DNA of 64,000 nucleotides from Ignavibacteriota bacterium (GTDB taxonomy: Bacteria; Bacteroidota; Ignavibacteria; Ignavibacteriales; Ignavibacteriaceae): assembly GCA_013285425.1 (NCBI GenBank), contig CP053447.1, positions 1,308,001 to 1,372,000 on the forward strand, read 5' to 3'. The notes beneath the pieces were generated by a model, which was not told where the DNA came from, did no database searches, and was given only the letters and a program-made list of their open reading frames with translations. Both the position numbers and the translations under genes were made by a program. Each line of letters begins with the position of its first letter. Within the stretch, counting starts at the first letter, position 1. Shown piece by piece: positions 26,364 through 34,529 of this stretch.

Positions 26364-27482
26364 TTATGTAGTAACCAAGGATATTTGCGAAATAATATTA
26401 CTCACTGCAACATTTATATTAATATTGTTTTTAGTAGAGTTTGAGATGTTATCAAGTTTACCAATTACAGATTGAATATTCGCTTCAGGAAATTTAGTAT
26501 CAAATTTTTGAATAGTCTCAAGATGTCTGGCAAAATACAACTTAGAATTTGTATTATACCGATATCGCTGCAAGTCATTGAACCAAGTTAAAAGTAGGCG
26601 GATAATAAGCCTAAATTTTTGCTGGTCAGGTTCTGAAATTAATTCTTCAAACTCAGTAAATGCAGAATTAAATTTTTTACCAAAAGAATATCTGAGTATC
26701 CTTATCACTTTTTCCAATAATTCAAACAAATTACTTTCAATTAATGATATTGCAGTCTGAATTGAACCATCTGAAAAAGGAATTACATCATTTGCTGATT
26801 CTTCTTGAATATTAAATTTTTCAGTTAATATTCGCTTTAATTCATGCTCAGGTATCGGTTGAAAAATAATATTCCAACATCGGGATTTTATTGTTTCTCT
26901 GAGTTTTTCCGGAGCTGAAGTTGTTAAAATAAATACTACTCTGTTTGGCGGTTCTTCAAGATTTTTAAGCAATGCGTTTTGTGATTCTTCATTCATCAAA
27001 TGAGCTTCTGAAATCAGAATTATCCGATAGTTTATATCGTCATAGTTTAAGGTTAAAAATTTTTTTATATCTCGGATACTGTTAACTTTTATCTGATTAG
27101 CCTTAGGTATTCGGATTTTATAATATGGATTTTTTGATTTGATTTGAAATTCAGAGTTGACAATTTCTATTTCATCAGGTGCTAATTTTTCTAAAGGACC
27201 ATTCTGTTCCGTTTCGTTTTTTCCTCTGGGAAGCGGAAAAATATATTTAATATATGGTTCTGATAAGTTATTAATAGATTGAATAAGTTTTGAGTTTTTT
27301 ATCTCATCATAACTATCAATCAGATTGAGTTCTTTTGCGAAACTAATTGCAGCATTATCTTTACCTAGTCCTTCATTTCCAGAAAATAAAAAAGCATGAG
27401 GAATATTTTTGCTTCTGAGAATAGAAGTCAGCACTAACTTAACTTTTTCATTACCAGCTATTTCATTTAAAAAATTGTTCAT
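26364..27482 (-). CDS. holB: DNA polymerase III delta-prime subunit (clamp loader)
   Basis: A 372-residue clamp-loader subunit. The N-terminal AAA+ fold has a Walker A-like GNEGLGKD, a Walker B-region (ILISEAHLM), the LEEPPNRVVFILTT sensor segment and the SRCWNIIFQP strand. The Cys4 zinc knuckle common in proteobacterial and firmicute DnaX/HolB proteins is not seen. An insert with FPLPRGKNETEQNG takes its place, as in Bacteroidota relatives. Start choice is firm because homology begins at once (NEIAGNEKVK). The ATG directly abuts the U-tract of the preceding terminator at 27483-27505, so there is no room for a ribosome binding site of its own after that hairpin. Confidence 0.9.
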   Translation of the reverse strand: MNNFLNEIAGNEKVKLVLTSILRSKNIPHAFLFSGNEGLGKDNAAISFAKELNLIDSYDEIKNSKLIQSINNLSEPYIKYIFPLPRGKNETEQNGPLEKLAPDEIEIVNSEFQIKSKNPYYKIRIPKANQIKVNSIRDIKKFLTLNYDDINYRIILISEAHLMNEESQNALLKNLEEPPNRVVFILTTSAPEKLRETIKSRCWNIIFQPIPEHELKRILTEKFNIQEESANDVIPFSDGSIQTAISLIESNLFELLEKVIRILRYSFGKKFNSAFTEFEELISEPDQQKFRLIIRLLLTWFNDLQRYRYNTNSKLYFARHLETIQKFDTKFPEANIQSVIGKLDNISNSTKNNININVAVSNIISQISLVTT

Positions 27483-27505
27483 AAAAAAAGGCGCTCAAGG
27501 CGCCT
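27483..27505 (-). terminator. Strong intrinsic terminator ending at the holB start codon
   Basis: On the minus strand AGGCGC, a CTTGA loop and GCGCCT form a 6-bp GC-rich stem, followed at once by a run of T (27483-27489). The hairpin begins 5 bases after the DUF2795 stop. The T run ends exactly at the holB ATG (27480-27482). Confidence 0.85.
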
Positions 27506-27509
27506 GAAC

Positions 27510-27731
27510 TTAATTATCTTCATCGTTATAAAAAAAGTCTTCATCGGAAGGATAATCAGGCCAAATATCCTCAATTGATTCGTAAGGTTCATCCGAATCT
27601 TCAAGCTCTTTTAAGTTTTCAATAACTTCATAAGGGGCACCGATTCTATCGGCATATTCTAATAGTTCTTCTTTAGTTGCAGGCCAAGGGGCATCATCAA
27701 GAAAAGCCGCTAGTTCAACTGTCCAGATCAT
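27510..27731 (-). CDS. DUF2795-family small acidic protein
   Basis: A 73-residue protein with the family core W-P-A-T-K-E-E-L-L-E-Y-A, an A-P-Y-E-V-I-E-N-L segment, then the Y-E-S-I-E-D-I-W-P-D-Y-P box. The C-terminus is a run of Asp, Glu, Asn and aromatic residues (EDFFYNDEDN). Net charge is strongly negative and no membrane segment is present. A GGAGG element lies about 12 bases ahead of the ATG. The biological role of DUF2795 is not established. It sits between the M23 peptidase gene and holB and ends in a strong terminator. Confidence 0.8.
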   Translation of the reverse strand: MIWTVELAAFLDDAPWPATKEELLEYADRIGAPYEVIENLKELEDSDEPYESIEDIWPDYPSDEDFFYNDEDN

Positions 27732-27762
27732 TTAAGTAAAAATCCTCCAAAGTTTATATCAC

Positions 27763-28674
27763 TTAATTAGATTCAAAATAATTATATTCGTCAAAAAAGA
27801 ATTCAACGGGGTTCAGGTTTTCACCATTATGTAAAACTTCATAGTGTAAGTGCGGTCCAGTAGATAGACCAGTGTTACCTGACTTTGCTATAATCTCACC
27901 TCGCTTAACACTTTGTCCCTCATGTACCATAATCTTTGATAGGTGAGCATAGATTGTTCTATAACCAAACCCATGATCTATTTCTACTGCCAATCCATAT
28001 CCAGGTTTTGAACCAGAAAATATTACTTTCCCTTTACCAGAGGATTTAACATTTGTTCCAACATCAGTTATAATGTCAATTCCATTATGCATTTTATTTA
28101 CACCTAAGACAGGATGAACACGCATTCCATAACTATCACTGCTATACTTTCCATTAGTAGGTAAAATAGCAGGAATACTTTCATAGAAAGCTCTATTTTG
28201 GTTAAGCTTGCTCACAATCTCATTATATTGAGCTTTCTCAAACTCAAATCTTTGGGAAACTTTATCAATATTCGTCAGTGCATCTGATACTTCTCCTGAA
28301 AAGTCATCATAAAAATTTTCCAATGAGCTGCTGCCGCCTATACCAAATGTTCTTTCTTCAGGGTTAATGGGAGTTAAATTAGTTGCAAGTCTTAATTCGT
28401 CACTGATTTCTGTAATTGAAGATAATTCTTTTTCTAAATCAGAATACTTCTTGGATAATTTTAATATGTTCCCCTTTAATTTTTTATTTTCATCTTTCAG
28501 AATGGAAATATCGTTTTCGTTGTTTAGAAGTCCGGAAACAAGATAAAATGTTCCAAATATTAATGCACTGAAAAAAATTACAGATACTGTAAAATAAGTA
28601 ACAAGCTTTTTCTTGAAATGCTTTATTTCAAGAAAATTCAAACTTTTTTCAGAGAAATAGTAAAACTTTTTCAT
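27763..28674 (-). CDS. Membrane-anchored M23 (LytM-type) peptidoglycan endopeptidase
   Basis: A 303-residue protein. The basic N-terminus is followed by one membrane segment (about 25-47) and a coiled coil (about 55-80). The C-terminal M23 domain (about 180-290) has the zinc and catalytic motifs H-x-x-x-D (HNGIDI) and H-x-H (GPHLHYE), plus the YAHLSK strand. All metal ligands are present, so it is likely an active D,D-endopeptidase cutting peptide cross-links, unlike degenerate LytM activators. The hprK gene lies upstream. A TTGACA box sits in the gap, but its -10 partner is weak. Confidence 0.9.
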   Translation of the reverse strand: MKKFYYFSEKSLNFLEIKHFKKKLVTYFTVSVIFFSALIFGTFYLVSGLLNNENDISILKDENKKLKGNILKLSKKYSDLEKELSSITEISDELRLATNLTPINPEERTFGIGGSSSLENFYDDFSGEVSDALTNIDKVSQRFEFEKAQYNEIVSKLNQNRAFYESIPAILPTNGKYSSDSYGMRVHPVLGVNKMHNGIDIITDVGTNVKSSGKGKVIFSGSKPGYGLAVEIDHGFGYRTIYAHLSKIMVHEGQSVKRGEIIAKSGNTGLSTGPHLHYEVLHNGENLNPVEFFFDEYNYFESN

Positions 28675-28736
28675 AAAATGTGGTGCAACTTAAAGAAATG
28701 AGTCTGTTTTGTCAATATCAAAAAGATATAAAATAT

Positions 28737-29750
28737 TCATTCAAAATCGTGTTCAAAATAATCAACTTCTCTGCTTAAAGCTGCATTTTTATTCCTCAAT
28801 TTTTCATTAAGCTTGCCTTGAAATACTTTAGCAGCATCATATCCATAGTGTTTTAGCAAATAGTTTAATCCAATAATTTCTAAGATAACTGTTATATTTT
28901 TACCGGGAATAATCGGCAATTTAATGTAAGGGATATCTACATCCATTATGTCTATAGTTTTGTCTTCTAAACCTGTTCTGGTATAATCAGAACTATCATT
29001 CCAGAATTCTAACTCTACAACAATCTCAAGTCTTTTTTGTAATCTGATGGCTCTAATTCCAAATATACTTTGAATATCAATTATTCCTAATCCTCTTATC
29101 TCCATAAATTTTTGACCAATTTCGGTAGCTGAACCAAGTAAAATTCCTTCACCTTTTTTTGTAAGAATAATTACATCATCAGCTACTAAACGATGACCTC
29201 TTTCAATCAAATCTAATGCTACTTCACTTTTACCAATTCCTGATTTTCCAGTAACCATAATACCCACACCATAAACATCAACAAATGATCCGTGAAACGA
29301 CATACGCGGAGAAAACTGATCATCTAAAAAGTCACTTAAGAAATAAACCAGTTTTGTTGTAGAATAACTTGTTTGAAACAATGGGATGCGAAATTTATTG
29401 GCTTTCTCAAGTAATAATGGAATCGGTTTATTATTATCAGTTAGAATAATACAAGGGATGTCAAACTTAAAAATTTTCTCGAGAGATTCGTTCAATTTTT
29501 GGGGAGTCAAGTGTTCTAAATATCTCATTTCAGTATTACCAAAAATCTGAACTCTGGTATATGAAAATAAATCAACAAAACCGGCCAGGGCTAAGCCTGA
29601 CCGGTGTAAGTTTTGTTCATATATTTTTTTTTCAAAATCGTTGTTTTCACTCAACAGCTCTAATTTGCAAATTCTTTTTGCGTTTTCGAAAAGAAATCCT
29701 ACTGTAATAAATTCTTTTCGACTAACAGCATTCTGATCGAATTTCATCAT
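28737..29750 (-). CDS. hprK: HPr kinase/phosphorylase
   Basis: A 337-residue bifunctional HprK, which phosphorylates and dephosphorylates a Ser of HPr. The N-terminal domain (about 1-130) precedes the kinase domain, with conserved His153 in SFHGSFVDVYG and Walker A GKSGIGKS (168-175). An acidic VADDV segment and the family signature EIRGLGIIDI complete it. It overlaps hpf by 4 bases, giving the order xer, hpf, hprK. No PTS enzyme I, HPr or EIIA is visible in the window. Proteobacteria often keep hpf and hprK in the rpoN cluster, so this resembles part of that layout. Confidence 0.95.
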   Translation of the reverse strand: MMKFDQNAVSRKEFITVGFLFENAKRICKLELLSENNDFEKKIYEQNLHRSGLALAGFVDLFSYTRVQIFGNTEMRYLEHLTPQKLNESLEKIFKFDIPCIILTDNNKPIPLLLEKANKFRIPLFQTSYSTTKLVYFLSDFLDDQFSPRMSFHGSFVDVYGVGIMVTGKSGIGKSEVALDLIERGHRLVADDVIILTKKGEGILLGSATEIGQKFMEIRGLGIIDIQSIFGIRAIRLQKRLEIVVELEFWNDSSDYTRTGLEDKTIDIMDVDIPYIKLPIIPGKNITVILEIIGLNYLLKHYGYDAAKVFQGKLNEKLRNKNAALSREVDYFEHDFE

Positions 29751-30049
29751 CTTGCTTTTGAGACCCTTTTTGATTTAATGGTTTTTAACTGTCTTCTGAG
29801 TTTTTCTGCAGCTGAACTTATCGCCACCTTGAACTCTTCTGACTGATCTGCTGCATTTAATGTTTGACCAGGGATATATAAAACAACTTCTGCTTTTTTA
29901 ATACTATTCTGATTATTCTGATAACTAAGGATTACGTCTGCTCCGATGATATCATCATTAAATTTTTCAAGTGAAGTAATTTCATCCCTGATAAATTCCT
30001 TTAATGTATCGTGCGCTTTGAATTTTCTGGCTGTTATCTGAATATTCAT
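29747..30049 (-). CDS. hpf: Ribosome hibernation promoting factor, short form (RaiA/HPF)
   Basis: A 100-residue cytosolic protein with the beta-alpha-beta-beta-beta-alpha fold of short HPF. Features are NIQITARKFKAHDTLKEFI at the N-terminus, a second beta region (GADVILSYQ), VVLYIPGQTLNA, then an AISSAAEKLRRQLKTIKSK helix. It lacks the extra C-terminal domain of long HPF, so it would favour 100S ribosome formation or ribosome inactivation in stationary phase as in enterics. The overlap with hprK suggests co-expression of growth-status control genes. Confidence 0.85.
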   Translation of the reverse strand: MNIQITARKFKAHDTLKEFIRDEITSLEKFNDDIIGADVILSYQNNQNSIKKAEVVLYIPGQTLNAADQSEEFKVAISSAAEKLRRQLKTIKSKRVSKAR

Positions 30050-30064
30050 TTTATCCTCCGTTTA

Positions 30065-30958
30065 TTATGATTTTGGATGAGATTTTTTATATGTGGTTTT
30101 TAATCTTTCTATACTTACATGAGTATAGATTTGTGTTGTTGATAAATTTTCGTGTCCTAATATTTCTTTTACTGCTCTCAAATCAGCTCCTTTATCAAGC
30201 ATATGGGTAGCTGCACTATGACGCAGAATATGAGGGCTTTTCTTTTTAATGTCCGAAACTCCGGATAAATATTTGTTAACAATTCTATAAACAAATCTTG
30301 GGTAGAGTTTATCATTTTTTTTAGTTCTAATCAAGTAATCATTTTTTGACAAAACAGGATTTAACTCTAAATATTTTGAAATTGCAAGCATTGTTTTTTC
30401 TCCAACCGGTACTATGCGGGTTTTATTTCCTTTACCAGTTACAAGAAATTGTCCTTTATTGGAATTGTACTCTTTATACTTCAGGTCACAAAGTTCACTG
30501 ACTCTTAAAGCAGAACCGTATAGAATCTCAAAAATAACTGTTACTAATTCCGGTTTTTCATTTGTCTTTTCAACATTATTAAGCAATTCAGGAAAAGCCG
30601 AATCAGAAATTATCTCGGGTAATTTTCTTTTTGATTTTGGATTCTTAATTAATAATACAGGATTTTCCTCTATCATATCGTTTTGGAAAGCATATCTGAA
30701 AAGACTTCTTATGGCTGCTAATTTTCTTGAAATAGTTTTTTTGTCAAATTCTTTTTCATTTAAAAACATTAAATATGATTTTAAGAAGCGTTCTGTAATA
30801 TCAGATATTTTTGATTTCTCTTTTAAAGCACAATATTTTTCAAATTCAGCAAGATCATTTGTATAAGCTAACAGTGTATTCTCAGAATACCTGCTAACAT
30901 TACGCAAATTGGATAAAAAACTATTTATTAGCGTCTCTATTGTCACAACAATTATCAA
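30065..30958 (-). CDS. Tyrosine recombinase of the XerC/XerD family
   Basis: A 297-residue site-specific recombinase that resolves chromosome dimers at dif sites in partnership with a second Xer or as a single enzyme. The N-terminal SAM-like domain (about 5-95) and catalytic domain show Arg in GSALRVSEL, Lys in GKGNKTRI and the H-I-L-R-H box. The GHENLSTTQIYTHV end carries the nucleophile Tyr. The encoded start is TTG at 30956-30958; a GTG four codons later is an alternative. It is the first gene of the hpf-hprK cluster. No dif site was identified here. Confidence 0.9.
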   Translation of the reverse strand: MIIVVTIETLINSFLSNLRNVSRYSENTLLAYTNDLAEFEKYCALKEKSKISDITERFLKSYLMFLNEKEFDKKTISRKLAAIRSLFRYAFQNDMIEENPVLLIKNPKSKRKLPEIISDSAFPELLNNVEKTNEKPELVTVIFEILYGSALRVSELCDLKYKEYNSNKGQFLVTGKGNKTRIVPVGEKTMLAISKYLELNPVLSKNDYLIRTKKNDKLYPRFVYRIVNKYLSGVSDIKKKSPHILRHSAATHMLDKGADLRAVKEILGHENLSTTQIYTHVSIERLKTTYKKSHPKS

Positions 30959-31057
30959 ATAAAACTTTGGTTAAATAAAACTAACTGCATGATGAGATCC
31001 TGAAATATTTTTATTCATCGGATCAATTGAGGTTTTTATTAATTGATTAAAATCTGG

Positions 31058-31486
31058 TTACAATAAAGTAAAATTTATTTTAGAAAGCAATCTGTTTTCT
31101 AATCTTTTCATTATTTTTTTCTCATCTGGTGATTTATCATCATAACCTGTTAAATGTAAGATACCATGAATAACGAGTCTTTTTATCTCTTTTTCAAAGG
31201 TTACTTTAAATTTTTTTGAGTTTAATAAAGCCTCATCTAATGATATATAAATTTCTGCATCTATTAATTCTTTGTCATTTGAATAATCGAAAGTTAATAT
31301 ATCTGTATTATAATCGTGTGATAAGTGCTTTTTGTTTAACTCTCTTATCTCATTATTATTTATAAAATTTATTTGTAAAACCTGTATAGAAAAACCGATC
31401 TCTTCTGATAAATAATAAACTAATTGATGAATTTTCTTTTTATTCAGAGATCTATTTTTGTCAGAGATAGTTAGATTCTTCATCAA
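31058..31486 (-). CDS. ybeY: Endoribonuclease YbeY, rRNA maturation
   Basis: A 142-residue metal-dependent RNase for 16S rRNA 3' end processing. Key features are the central LNKKHLSHDYNTDILTFDY segment, then the metal box HGILHLTGYDD. The first two His ligands are kept, but the usual third His is replaced by Asp. Similar changes occur in Bacteroidota YbeY proteins as I recall them, so this need not be inactivating. It lies 5 bases after the gamma carbonic anhydrase gene. Length fits the family. Confidence 0.88.
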   Translation of the reverse strand: MMKNLTISDKNRSLNKKKIHQLVYYLSEEIGFSIQVLQINFINNNEIRELNKKHLSHDYNTDILTFDYSNDKELIDAEIYISLDEALLNSKKFKVTFEKEIKRLVIHGILHLTGYDDKSPDEKKIMKRLENRLLSKINFTLL

Positions 31487-31491
31487 TAGAT

Positions 31492-32064
31492 TTAAAATGT
31501 TTTTAACAAGGAATCAACTGTTATTTCTGTGTAACCAGCATATCTTAAAGCTGATTTTTCAAATTCATTCATTTCAGTTTCGGTTAAATCTCTTACAATT
31601 TTTGCTGGAACGCCAGCAACCAGTTTTCCTGAAGGAACCACAAAATTTTGTTTAACTACAGAGCCTGCTGCAACCATAGCCTTTTCTTCAATAATTGCTC
31701 CGTCTAAAACAATAGCACCAATGCCTATTAAACAAAGGTCCATCAGAGTGCAGCCGTGTAATTTAACAGCGTGCCCAATTGTTACTTTGTTTCCTATATT
31801 CAGGGGAAACTTTCCATTAGTTACATGCAGCATTGAGTTATCCTGAATATTTGTTGTTGATCCGATCTTTACATAATGCACATCACCTCTTATCACTGTA
31901 TTATACCAGATATTTGAATCTTTGCCAATTTCAACATCACCAACGATTTTAACTCCTGAGGCTAAAAAAACGGTTTTATCTATCTTTGGAAAAAGATCTT
32001 TATAAGGAAATAATTTAACTTCATTATAATGTTTGTTTAATCTTTGTATTTTGGAGGCATCCAT
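31492..32064 (-). CDS. Gamma-carbonic-anhydrase family protein (left-handed beta-helix)
   Basis: A 190-residue hexapeptide-repeat protein. Rungs can be read through IVGDVEIGKDSNIWYNTVIRG..., GNKVTIGHAVKLHGC and IGIGAIVLDGA. The His residues in GDVHYV, GHAV and KLHGC are placed as the trimer's metal ligands. The closing VAGVPAKIVRDL helix is typical. The start overlaps the DUF3108 gene end by 28 bases. The first 25 residues are longer than in many homologues, so the true start is uncertain. Family members may be carbonic anhydrases or acyl/transferase-like; activity cannot be fixed from sequence alone. Confidence 0.83.
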   Translation of the reverse strand: MDASKIQRLNKHYNEVKLFPYKDLFPKIDKTVFLASGVKIVGDVEIGKDSNIWYNTVIRGDVHYVKIGSTTNIQDNSMLHVTNGKFPLNIGNKVTIGHAVKLHGCTLMDLCLIGIGAIVLDGAIIEEKAMVAAGSVVKQNFVVPSGKLVAGVPAKIVRDLTETEMNEFEKSALRYAGYTEITVDSLLKTF

Positions 32065-32849
32065 TCTCTTCTATTCCAGTTTTTTAATTCTAAAGTTATA
32101 CTTCCGATTATTACCTGCATTTTAGCACGAATCGGAATTGCATATTCGTCATTTGAAAACCATCCTTCAAAATAACCTGTCAGACCAAAAATACCTCTGA
32201 ACTCTGTTTCACCATCAAGATACACGCAATCGATATCATAATTAACAGCATCAATATCCTGATCTTCATTCTCTTTATAAAAGTTAATATGAGTCTTTTC
32301 AAATTTTTCATTAATAAAAACAGGAACAGTTAATTTTTTCTGAAGTCCGGTTCGCATCCGTGCATAATAGAACAATGATAAACCATCTAAATAATCATTA
32401 TCTGTTTTGTACAATGAATCTGTCCAGATTTCATTCGTCCTTTCACGACCCTTTTTAATATGAATAGTTTTTATAGTTTTATCAAACTGATAGATCGTAA
32501 AGGTTGTATCGCTTTTTATTATAGTTCCTTTGAAATAACGGGAATTCTGCTTTTGATCGAATTTTGTTTCATAGATTTGATGCAGGTCCACGAAAGGTAT
32601 TCCGTAATATGAATCAATGAATGCTATAGCGCTATAAATTGTATCATTTTTTTCTGTAGTTGAACTAATAACTTTTAGTCTAACCTCCCCTATCTCAAAG
32701 GCAAGATATTTTACAACATAGGTTATATCTTCACCAACAATAATTTTCTTAGGTTTATAATCAGTAGTAAAACTATATACCTTATTTGATGAAGGTAAAG
32801 GACTAAACAAAAGTATTAAAGATAAAATCAGAATAAAATTATTTTTCAA
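32037..32849 (-). CDS. DUF3108 domain envelope protein
   Basis: A 270-residue exported protein with a signal peptide (about 1-26, NKVYS). The mature part is a beta-rich DUF3108 domain: GEDITYVVKYLAFEIGEVRL at the start, a DSYYGIPFVDLHQIYET segment, DGLSLFYYARM, and a closing ELKNWNRREWMPP. DUF3108 proteins are envelope proteins of unclear role. It overlaps the S41 peptidase stop by 4 bases, so the peptidase, DUF3108 and carbonic anhydrase genes form an operon. Confidence 0.83.
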   Translation of the reverse strand: MKNNFILILSLILLFSPLPSSNKVYSFTTDYKPKKIIVGEDITYVVKYLAFEIGEVRLKVISSTTEKNDTIYSAIAFIDSYYGIPFVDLHQIYETKFDQKQNSRYFKGTIIKSDTTFTIYQFDKTIKTIHIKKGRERTNEIWTDSLYKTDNDYLDGLSLFYYARMRTGLQKKLTVPVFINEKFEKTHINFYKENEDQDIDAVNYDIDCVYLDGETEFRGIFGLTGYFEGWFSNDEYAIPIRAKMQVIIGSITLELKNWNRREWMPPKYKD

Positions 32850-34465
32850 TTTAATTCAGTTATTTTTTTTGCTTCATCAAACAGAGTTAATGCCTTGTTC
32901 ATTTGTTCATCAGCAGTCAACAAAATTGAATACCAGCCTTCATTTTTCCAATAATTTCTTGCTATCTGTGCTTTTAATCTTGCAGCTATATAATCTTTAT
33001 CTTCATTAAATTCTTTTTCGTCAAACTCAACATCTTTTGATTTAGCATAATCAATAAAGTTTTTTAGAAACAGATCAGATACTAAAAAATTTTCTTTGAA
33101 TGATTTCAGATCCGGATATTTTTCTTTAATCATCCCATTATTTTTATCAAGATATGAAAGGATATAAGTATAAAAAATATTTTTTCTTAACAGGTTTTGT
33201 GTAAGCAGTGTTACAGATTTCGACTTAATAATATAATCAGGAGTTATACCGCCTCCTCCGTAAACAAGTCTGCCTTTTTTGGTTTTATAAACAGGTCTTA
33301 CAGAATCCTTTTCGGCAGTATGATTTATATTTTCACCTTCGGACTTATCTTCTTCAGTCAATTCAGAATAATATTCGGTTTTATCTTTTTTATTTTTATA
33401 ATCCCGCTGTATCAATCTTCCGCTTGGAGTATAATATCTTGATATTGTTAACCTTAATGCAGAATTATCCGGCAGATCAAATTGTCTCTGAACAAGTCCC
33501 TTTCCGAATGACGTTTCACCTACTATTAAACCCCTATCCCAATCCTGAACTGCACCGGAAACTATTTCACTTGCAGAAGCACTGCCGTGATTAATCAGAA
33601 TTATAATTGGAATCTTTTCAAAGATTGAAGACTCTGAAGCAAAATACTGTTCATCGAATTCCTGTCTTCTTCCCTCTGTGTAAACAATCTTCTTCTTATC
33701 ATCAATAAAAAGGTCAGATATTTTTACTGCCTGATTTAAGTATCCGCCAGGATTACTTCTTAAATCAAGAATAAGTTGTTTCATCCCATCGATATTAAGA
33801 GCCTGCAGCGCATTATTAAGCTCGTCATAAGTTGTTTCTGAGAATCTTGAAACACTTACATAGCCCGTATTATCATCAATCATAAAATGTGCATCAACAG
33901 AATAGAGTGGAATTTTATCTCTTACAATTGTGTATTCAATTTCTTTTGTAATTCCTGTTCTTATGATTGAGACATTAACTTCGGTGCCGGCTTTACCTCT
34001 TAATTTTTTTCTTACTTCGTCATTGGTGATACCGATTATATCTTCGTCATCAATTTTAACAATTCGATCGCCGGGCAAAATCCCAAGTGCTTCACTTGGT
34101 CCGCCGGAAATAGCTGAGACAACTGTTAGAGTATCATTCACAATCTGAAATTCAATTCCGATACCTTCAAAATCACCTCTGAAAGATTCTTCAACCTGTG
34201 TAAACTGTTCAGGTGAGATATAAACAGAATGAGGGTCTAACTGATTAAGCATTCCATTTATAGCAGATTCGACAAGCTTTTGAGTATCAACTTCTTCGAC
34301 ATAATACTTTTCAGTAAAAGTTAAAACATCATTAAATTTTCTTATACTTTCGCGAAGATTATCAACAGAGAAAGCTTTGTTTAAGAAAACTCCCAGAACG
34401 ATGCCTAAAACAGTTGCAAACAACAGGTATGGAAATTTTACAGATCTGAACATATTAATAAACAC
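32846..34465 (-). CDS. C-terminal processing peptidase (S41, CtpA-like)
   Basis: A 539-residue periplasmic serine protease. A single N-terminal anchor or signal segment (about 8-28) leads to a PDZ domain (about 90-180, with GIGIEFQIVNDTLTVVSAI). The S41 core carries the nucleophile Ser in HGSASASE and the Lys general base in GETSFGKG. The VGGGI-like segment (GGGGITPDY) and a long helical C-terminal extension (about 420-539) follow. It cleaves protein C-termini and takes part in envelope quality control. It overlaps the DUF3108 gene. Confidence 0.93.
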   Translation of the reverse strand: MFINMFRSVKFPYLLFATVLGIVLGVFLNKAFSVDNLRESIRKFNDVLTFTEKYYVEEVDTQKLVESAINGMLNQLDPHSVYISPEQFTQVEESFRGDFEGIGIEFQIVNDTLTVVSAISGGPSEALGILPGDRIVKIDDEDIIGITNDEVRKKLRGKAGTEVNVSIIRTGITKEIEYTIVRDKIPLYSVDAHFMIDDNTGYVSVSRFSETTYDELNNALQALNIDGMKQLILDLRSNPGGYLNQAVKISDLFIDDKKKIVYTEGRRQEFDEQYFASESSIFEKIPIIILINHGSASASEIVSGAVQDWDRGLIVGETSFGKGLVQRQFDLPDNSALRLTISRYYTPSGRLIQRDYKNKKDKTEYYSELTEEDKSEGENINHTAEKDSVRPVYKTKKGRLVYGGGGITPDYIIKSKSVTLLTQNLLRKNIFYTYILSYLDKNNGMIKEKYPDLKSFKENFLVSDLFLKNFIDYAKSKDVEFDEKEFNEDKDYIAARLKAQIARNYWKNEGWYSILLTADEQMNKALTLFDEAKKITELN

Positions 34466-34529
34466 TCCATAATTTCAGTTTATAGATAAGCAAAAAATAT
34501 CAACTTATATAGTCAAATATCAGTCTTTC

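Noticed and set aside
28687..28715. TTGACA (28710-28715, minus) with TAAGTT 17 bases on, before the M23 gene
   Set aside because: The -35 is perfect but the -10 is poor, and it would leave almost no leader before the ATG; not called as a promoter.
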